From Rhodococcus aetherivorans (GTDB lineage Bacteria; Actinomycetota; Actinomycetes; Mycobacteriales; Mycobacteriaceae), in the NCBI RefSeq assembly GCF_011058165.1, contig NZ_JAALEG010000031.1:1-56796 (forward strand): DNA of 56,796 bases. The letters run 5' to 3'. Position 1 is the first letter of the stretch, and every line of letters begins with the position of its first letter. The notes under the pieces were generated by a model. It was given only the letters and a program-made list of their open reading frames with translations, was not told where the DNA came from and searched no databases. This document shows, piece by piece, positions 53,764 through 56,796 of this stretch. Both the position numbers and the translations under genes were made by a program.

Positions 53764-53918
53764 ACGCTAGAGACTCATCACGGATCGGTCACGCGCTGTT
53801 TTCCGGCACGCCCGTCTCACATTCCAAGATCGGGCGGCAGCGTTTTCCCAGGTGACGTCCGAGTAATCGCCGTTTCGAAACCGTGTAGTTACACGGCCGT
53901 TATGTGACCATGCTCACA
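53764..53918 (-). promoter_or_regulatory. rpf promoter region with Crp/GlxR site and dyad
   Basis: The 379-bp gap before rpf holds several sites besides the leader. TGTGACCATGCTCACA (53903-53918) is a perfect Crp/GlxR motif. CCGTGTA-GT-TACACGG (53881-53896) is a 7+7 dyad beside it. A -10 TAGCGT (53769-53764, minus strand) lies 17 bp after GTGACC. The Crp motif is about 150 bp from that start, so a second upstream promoter is possible. Crp control of rpfA is known in mycobacteria. Confidence 0.6.
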
Positions 53919-53953
53919 GTAATATTGTGGCTCGGGTCACCGATATCGCGGCG

Positions 53954-54472
53954 TTACGGCTGCGCGTCCTCCACCACGAAGGGCCGGCCGTCCTCGATCA
54001 GGTGCCGGAAGGGTTCGAGATTGCGGAGCGACTCGCCCCGCGAGACCCGCCACTCCCACTCCCGCTTGATGGAGGTGAGGAATCCGAGTCCGAGAATGAC
54101 GTTGAAATCGTGGTCGGCGGCCTCGAGCACCTGGCCGAGCACCGTGTCCAGTTCGTCCGGAGTGACCGAGGCCTCCGACATCCGGCCGACGAGGTAGATG
54201 TCCCCGATCTTGTCGAGGGTGTACGCGACCCCGTACAGCCGCCGATTGCGGCGGAGCAGGTACCGGTAGACGCCCTCGAAGTTCTCGTCGGGCTTGCGGC
54301 ACACGAACGCCTCGATGCGCAGGCCGTGGTTGCCGGGACTGAGCAGCGTCGTCGTCTTGAGCTTGTTCTCCCCCGGCAGGTCGACGACGAAGTGCCCACC
54401 CTCCTTGCGGGAGAACTCGAGGCCGCGATCGCGCAGCGTCGCCTCGATCGTCTCGCTCAGTCGCTCGCTCAC
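53954..54472 (-). CDS. YbjN-domain protein (Rv0487-like)
   Basis: This 172-residue soluble protein of the YbjN/DUF1790 type has the class I chaperone-like fold of type III secretion chaperones. [27 protein letters not shown] near residues 75-101 is the conserved core. GTG 54472 overlaps the mshA stop as GTGA, so it is co-translated with MshA, an arrangement conserved in mycobacteria. A chaperone or regulatory role for MshA is inference. Confidence 0.87.
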   Translation of the reverse strand: MSERLSETIEATLRDRGLEFSRKEGGHFVVDLPGENKLKTTTLLSPGNHGLRIEAFVCRKPDENFEGVYRYLLRRNRRLYGVAYTLDKIGDIYLVGRMSEASVTPDELDTVLGQVLEAADHDFNVILGLGFLTSIKREWEWRVSRGESLRNLEPFRHLIEDGRPFVVEDAQP

Positions 54473-55806
54473 GCCCGTACCCCCGTCGTCCGCCGGATCT
54501 TCCACACTCCGCGTTGCCGGCGCAGCGGGAACTCGCCGGTCCCGAGCGAACGGTTCCGCAGCGCACCGGCCTTACGGTAACTGGCGAGCAGACCCTCCGC
54601 GGTGTGCTCCCAGGAGAAGTTCTCCGCGTGCAGGGGCGCGGCCGCCGCGAGCGCAGCCCGCCGTCCCGGGTCCGTGACCAGCGCGCGCAGCGCGGCGGCC
54701 CAGTCGTCGGTGCGATGGCCGTCGACGAGCAGCCCGGTCTCGCCGTCGCGCACCGCGACGCCGAGGCCACCGACGTTCGCGGCCAGCACGGGGGTCCCGC
54801 AGGCCTGCGCCTCGATCGCCACCAGGCCGAACGACTCGGAGTAGCTCGGCACCGCCACCACGTCCGAGGCGCGGTAGACCTGCACCAGCCGCTCGGGTGG
54901 CTGCGGGGGCAGGAACGTCACCCGGGCGGCGATTCCGAGCTCGGCGGCCAGTTCGATCAGCGAGTGCGGCCGCTCGAGTCCCGTGCCGGAGGGCCCGCCG
55001 ACCACCAGCACGCGCAGGGGTACCTCCGGGTCGGCGGACATCGCCGCCGCAGCGGCCCGCAGCAGCACGTCCGGTGCCTTGAGCGGCTGGATGCGCCCGA
55101 CGAAGGTCACGATCGTCTCGCGGGGGTCGAGGCCGAGGCCCGCCCGGGCGGCCGCCCGGTCCCCCGGCCGGTAACGGGACAGGTCCGCACCCGGCGCCAC
55201 CACGTCCACCCGCGACGGGTCGGCGCCGTAGCTGCGTTCGAGCTGCGCCGCCTCGTCGACCGTGTTGGCGACGAGCCGGTCGGACTCGGCGACCACCTGC
55301 TGCTCGCCGATCTGCCGGGCCGCCGGCTCGGGCACGTCACCGTCGGCGAGCGAGGCGTTCTTCACGGCGGCGAGCGTGTGCGCGGTGTGCACCAGCGGGA
55401 CTCCCCACCGGTCCCGGGCGAGCCAGCCCACCTGGCCGGACAGCCAGTAGTGCGAGTGCACGAGGTCGTAGTAGCCCTGCGGGTGACGGGCCTCCTCCCG
55501 CAGCACCCCGGCCGCGAACGCGCACAGCTGCGTGGGCAGGTCGTGCTTGTCGAGCCCCTCGTACGGACCGGCCGCGACGTTGCGCACGAGCACGCCGGGT
55601 GCCGCCTCCTGCACCACGGGGTCGGCCGACGACGTCGCCCGGGTGAAGATCTCCACCTCGACCCCGCGGCGCGCGAGCTGCACGGCGGTCTGCAGAACGT
55701 AGACGTTCATCCCGCCGGCGTCCCCGGTGCCGGGCTGCGCGAGCGGCGAGGTGTGGACCGACAGGACGGCCACGCGGCGGGGACGGCTGTTCGACTTCGA
55801 CGTCAC
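54469..55806 (-). CDS. mshA: D-inositol-3-phosphate glycosyltransferase (mycothiol synthesis)
   Basis: MshA transfers N-acetylglucosamine from UDP-GlcNAc to inositol 3-phosphate, the first step of mycothiol synthesis. The 445-residue GT4 enzyme has the N-terminal acceptor loop [18 protein letters not shown] near residues 20-37 and [15 protein letters not shown] near 116-130. The donor-phosphate motif [15 protein letters not shown] lies near 232-246, and EX7E as ESFGLVAIE near 326-334. GTG 55806 has GGAGAA almost touching it, so initiation may be weak. This gene strongly marks the organism as an actinobacterium. Confidence 0.95.
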   Translation of the reverse strand: MTSKSNSRPRRVAVLSVHTSPLAQPGTGDAGGMNVYVLQTAVQLARRGVEVEIFTRATSSADPVVQEAAPGVLVRNVAAGPYEGLDKHDLPTQLCAFAAGVLREEARHPQGYYDLVHSHYWLSGQVGWLARDRWGVPLVHTAHTLAAVKNASLADGDVPEPAARQIGEQQVVAESDRLVANTVDEAAQLERSYGADPSRVDVVAPGADLSRYRPGDRAAARAGLGLDPRETIVTFVGRIQPLKAPDVLLRAAAAAMSADPEVPLRVLVVGGPSGTGLERPHSLIELAAELGIAARVTFLPPQPPERLVQVYRASDVVAVPSYSESFGLVAIEAQACGTPVLAANVGGLGVAVRDGETGLLVDGHRTDDWAAALRALVTDPGRRAALAAAAPLHAENFSWEHTAEGLLASYRKAGALRNRSLGTGEFPLRRQRGVWKIRRTTGVRA

Positions 55807-55899
55807 TTCTCCATACTGCCCTGCCGCACATCCCCGCCCGGCTCCGCCCTCCCCTGCGCTCCGGCGCGCTGCGGCTGCTCGACGCGGCACCCCGGCCGT

Positions 55900-56601
55900 T
55901 CAGGAATGCTCGCCGGCCTCGAAACCCGCGACGGCGCGGCGCACCGCCGCGTGGAAGGGGCTCCACAGGAACCAGGTCCCGAACTCGCGCACCAGCGCGG
56001 ACGGCCCGTGCACCTGCACGCTGCCGTCGTCGATCGCCTCGGCGAGGGTCCGGGTGCCGGCGAAGACGCGCATCAGGGCCACCGGTTCCCCGGTCACGTA
56101 CAGGTCGACGTCGAACCCCGGCGGCTTGCGGCACACCGACGGCTCGCCCCGGTCCAGGACGATCCACAGGCGAATCGGGGCGGGACCGGTGTAGTCGAAC
56201 TCGATCACCACCCGCCGCTGCGGCACCCGGTCGCGGTCCACCCGGCGGTGCATCCACCACGTCAGCGTCACCGGGTCGACCTCGGCGGGCACCGGTTCGG
56301 CGAACAACCACTTCACCGCCCACTCCCCGATCGCGACGAGGATCGGGGCGAGTTCGCGGCCGGCCGGGGTCAGGCGGTACTCGCAGCCGCGGGCCTGCGG
56401 GACCCGCTCCAGCACGCCCTTGCGTTCGAGGTGCCGCAGCCGGGTGGCCAGCAGGGTGCGGGAGATGCCGGGGAGGCCGCGCTCGATCTCGTTGAAACGG
56501 GTACTGCCGTAGACCATTTCGCGCAGGATCAGCGGGGTCCACCGGTCGGCGAGCACTTCGCTGCCGATCGAGACCGGACAGTACTGCCCGTACTCGCGCA
56601 C
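55900..56601 (-). CDS. HxlR-family winged-helix regulator with C-terminal domain
   Basis: This 233-residue protein opens with the HxlR core: CPVSIGSEVLADRWTPLILRE near residues 6-26, RFNEIERGLPGISRTLLATRLRHLE near 35-59 and a wing ending YRLTPAGREL. The N-terminal Cys is at the position used by redox- or electrophile-sensing relatives. A C-terminal domain of about 120 residues (from about 110) resembles SCP2-like lipid-binding regions by eye. GTG 56601 matches the family N-terminus. Part of the gene (56087-56185) is copied inverted at the window end. Confidence 0.85.
   Translation of the reverse strand: MREYGQYCPVSIGSEVLADRWTPLILREMVYGSTRFNEIERGLPGISRTLLATRLRHLERKGVLERVPQARGCEYRLTPAGRELAPILVAIGEWAVKWLFAEPVPAEVDPVTLTWWMHRRVDRDRVPQRRVVIEFDYTGPAPIRLWIVLDRGEPSVCRKPPGFDVDLYVTGEPVALMRVFAGTRTLAEAIDDGSVQVHGPSALVREFGTWFLWSPFHAAVRRAVAGFEAGEHS
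56087..56185. repeat. Left arm of a 99-bp perfect inverted repeat
   Basis: These 99 bp inside the HxlR gene are identical, base for base, to the reverse complement of 56698-56796. The match stops at 56186 against 56697 and is cut at the other side only by the window end, so the real repeat may be longer. The arms are 512 bp apart. Confidence 0.93.
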
Positions 56602-56664
56602 ATCTCCAGAGTAGGTCCAGAACGTGCACTGGGCGGCATCGATCTGCGCCCCTACCGTCGAGAC

Positions 56665-56796
56665 ATGACCACCGTAGACATCACCCAGTCCCCCCGCTCC
56701 CGCCCCGATTCGCCTGTGGATCGTCCTGGACCGGGGCGAGCCGTCGGTGTGCCGCAAGCCGCCGGGGTTCGACGTCGACCTGTACGTGACCGGGGA
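56665..56796 (+). CDS. Start of a divergent gene, interrupted by the inverted repeat (3' partial, chimeric)
   Basis: ATG 56665 opens MTTVDITQSPRS and looks like the start of a gene divergent from the HxlR regulator, 63 bp away. That layout is usual for an HxlR target. From 56698 on, however, the DNA is the inverted copy of the HxlR gene, and the frame runs antisense through it to the window edge. Only about 11 residues may be authentic. The product is unknown. Confidence 0.4.
   Translation, partial: MTTVDITQSPRSRPDSPVDRPGPGRAVGVPQAAGVRRRPVRDRG
56698..56796. repeat. Right arm of the 99-bp perfect inverted repeat, at the window end
   Basis: This is the reverse complement of 56087-56185 with no mismatch. 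It truncates the putative divergent gene after 33 bp. Location at the very end of the window is typical of a fold-back contig end, but a true inverted duplication is possible. Confidence 0.93.

Overview
This 56.8-kb window comes from a very GC-rich mycolic-acid actinobacterium, most likely Rhodococcus or a close Nocardiaceae relative. The evidence is mshA (mycothiol synthesis), senX3-regX3, a resuscitation-promoting factor, many GTG starts with 4-base ATGA/GTGA overlaps, and gene order. From pitA at the left to mshA at the right, the core genes follow the order I remember for Mycobacterium tuberculosis Rv0545c back to Rv0486. That comparison is from memory, not from an alignment. Rex upstream of hemA fits Rhodococcus better than Mycobacterium. 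No transposase, integrase, CRISPR array, tRNA or rRNA was found.

Layout. 1-3125: the pitA tail, a small membrane protein, two DUF3349 paralogues, and the menaquinone genes menE and menA. 3146-7367: a holin-like membrane protein, a Clp-N protein with its HTH partner under tandem operators, an acyltransferase, a Cds1-like PLP enzyme, a DUF4229 protein, BldC and a small membrane protein. 7349-13331 (minus): cytochrome c maturation genes (ParA-like ATPase, ccsA, resB, ccdA, TlpA-like thioredoxin, histidine phosphatase), with hemL following. 14786-25091: an accessory stretch with a frameshifted HerA-like ATPase, acyl-CoA oxidase, cyclase, two sugar dehydrogenase paralogues around a SoxR/MFS pair, CsoR, and membrane proteins. 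25088-31094 (minus): rex-hemA-hemC-hemD-hemB with a Rex operator. 31255-45395: glutaredoxin, HAD hydrolase, acyltransferase/epimerase pair, bL37, excisionase-like HTH, proC, thioesterase, MerR/membrane pair, TIM-barrel protein, Pro-rich membrane protein, Ppx, a Cys-rich protein, regX3-senX3 and gpm1. 45528-53574: an accessory block with a frameshifted FAD oxidoreductase, FAD monooxygenase, acyl-CoA ligase, AraC regulator, serine hydrolase and an Rpf with a c-di-AMP-type riboswitch leader. 53954-56601: YbjN, mshA and an HxlR regulator.

How it works together. Haem synthesis (rex-hemACDB, hemL), cytochrome c assembly (ccsA/resB/ccdA/TlpA) and menaquinone synthesis (menE/menA) all feed the respiratory chain. 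Rex ties haem supply to NADH/NAD+. RegX3/SenX3, PitA and Ppx form a phosphate theme. MshA, the glutaredoxin, SoxR, CsoR and the Cds1-like enzyme form a thiol, redox and metal theme.

Most unusual points. The last 99 bp of the window are a perfect inverted copy of part of the HxlR gene. The HTH/Clp-N pair sits under two operators embedded in an apparently leaderless promoter. Two genes are broken by frameshifts. A 17-bp tandem repeat triplicates a stop/start junction. A 30-bp minisatellite encodes a protein tail. Two perfect Crp/GlxR motifs and a riboswitch with a built-in alternative pairing are present.
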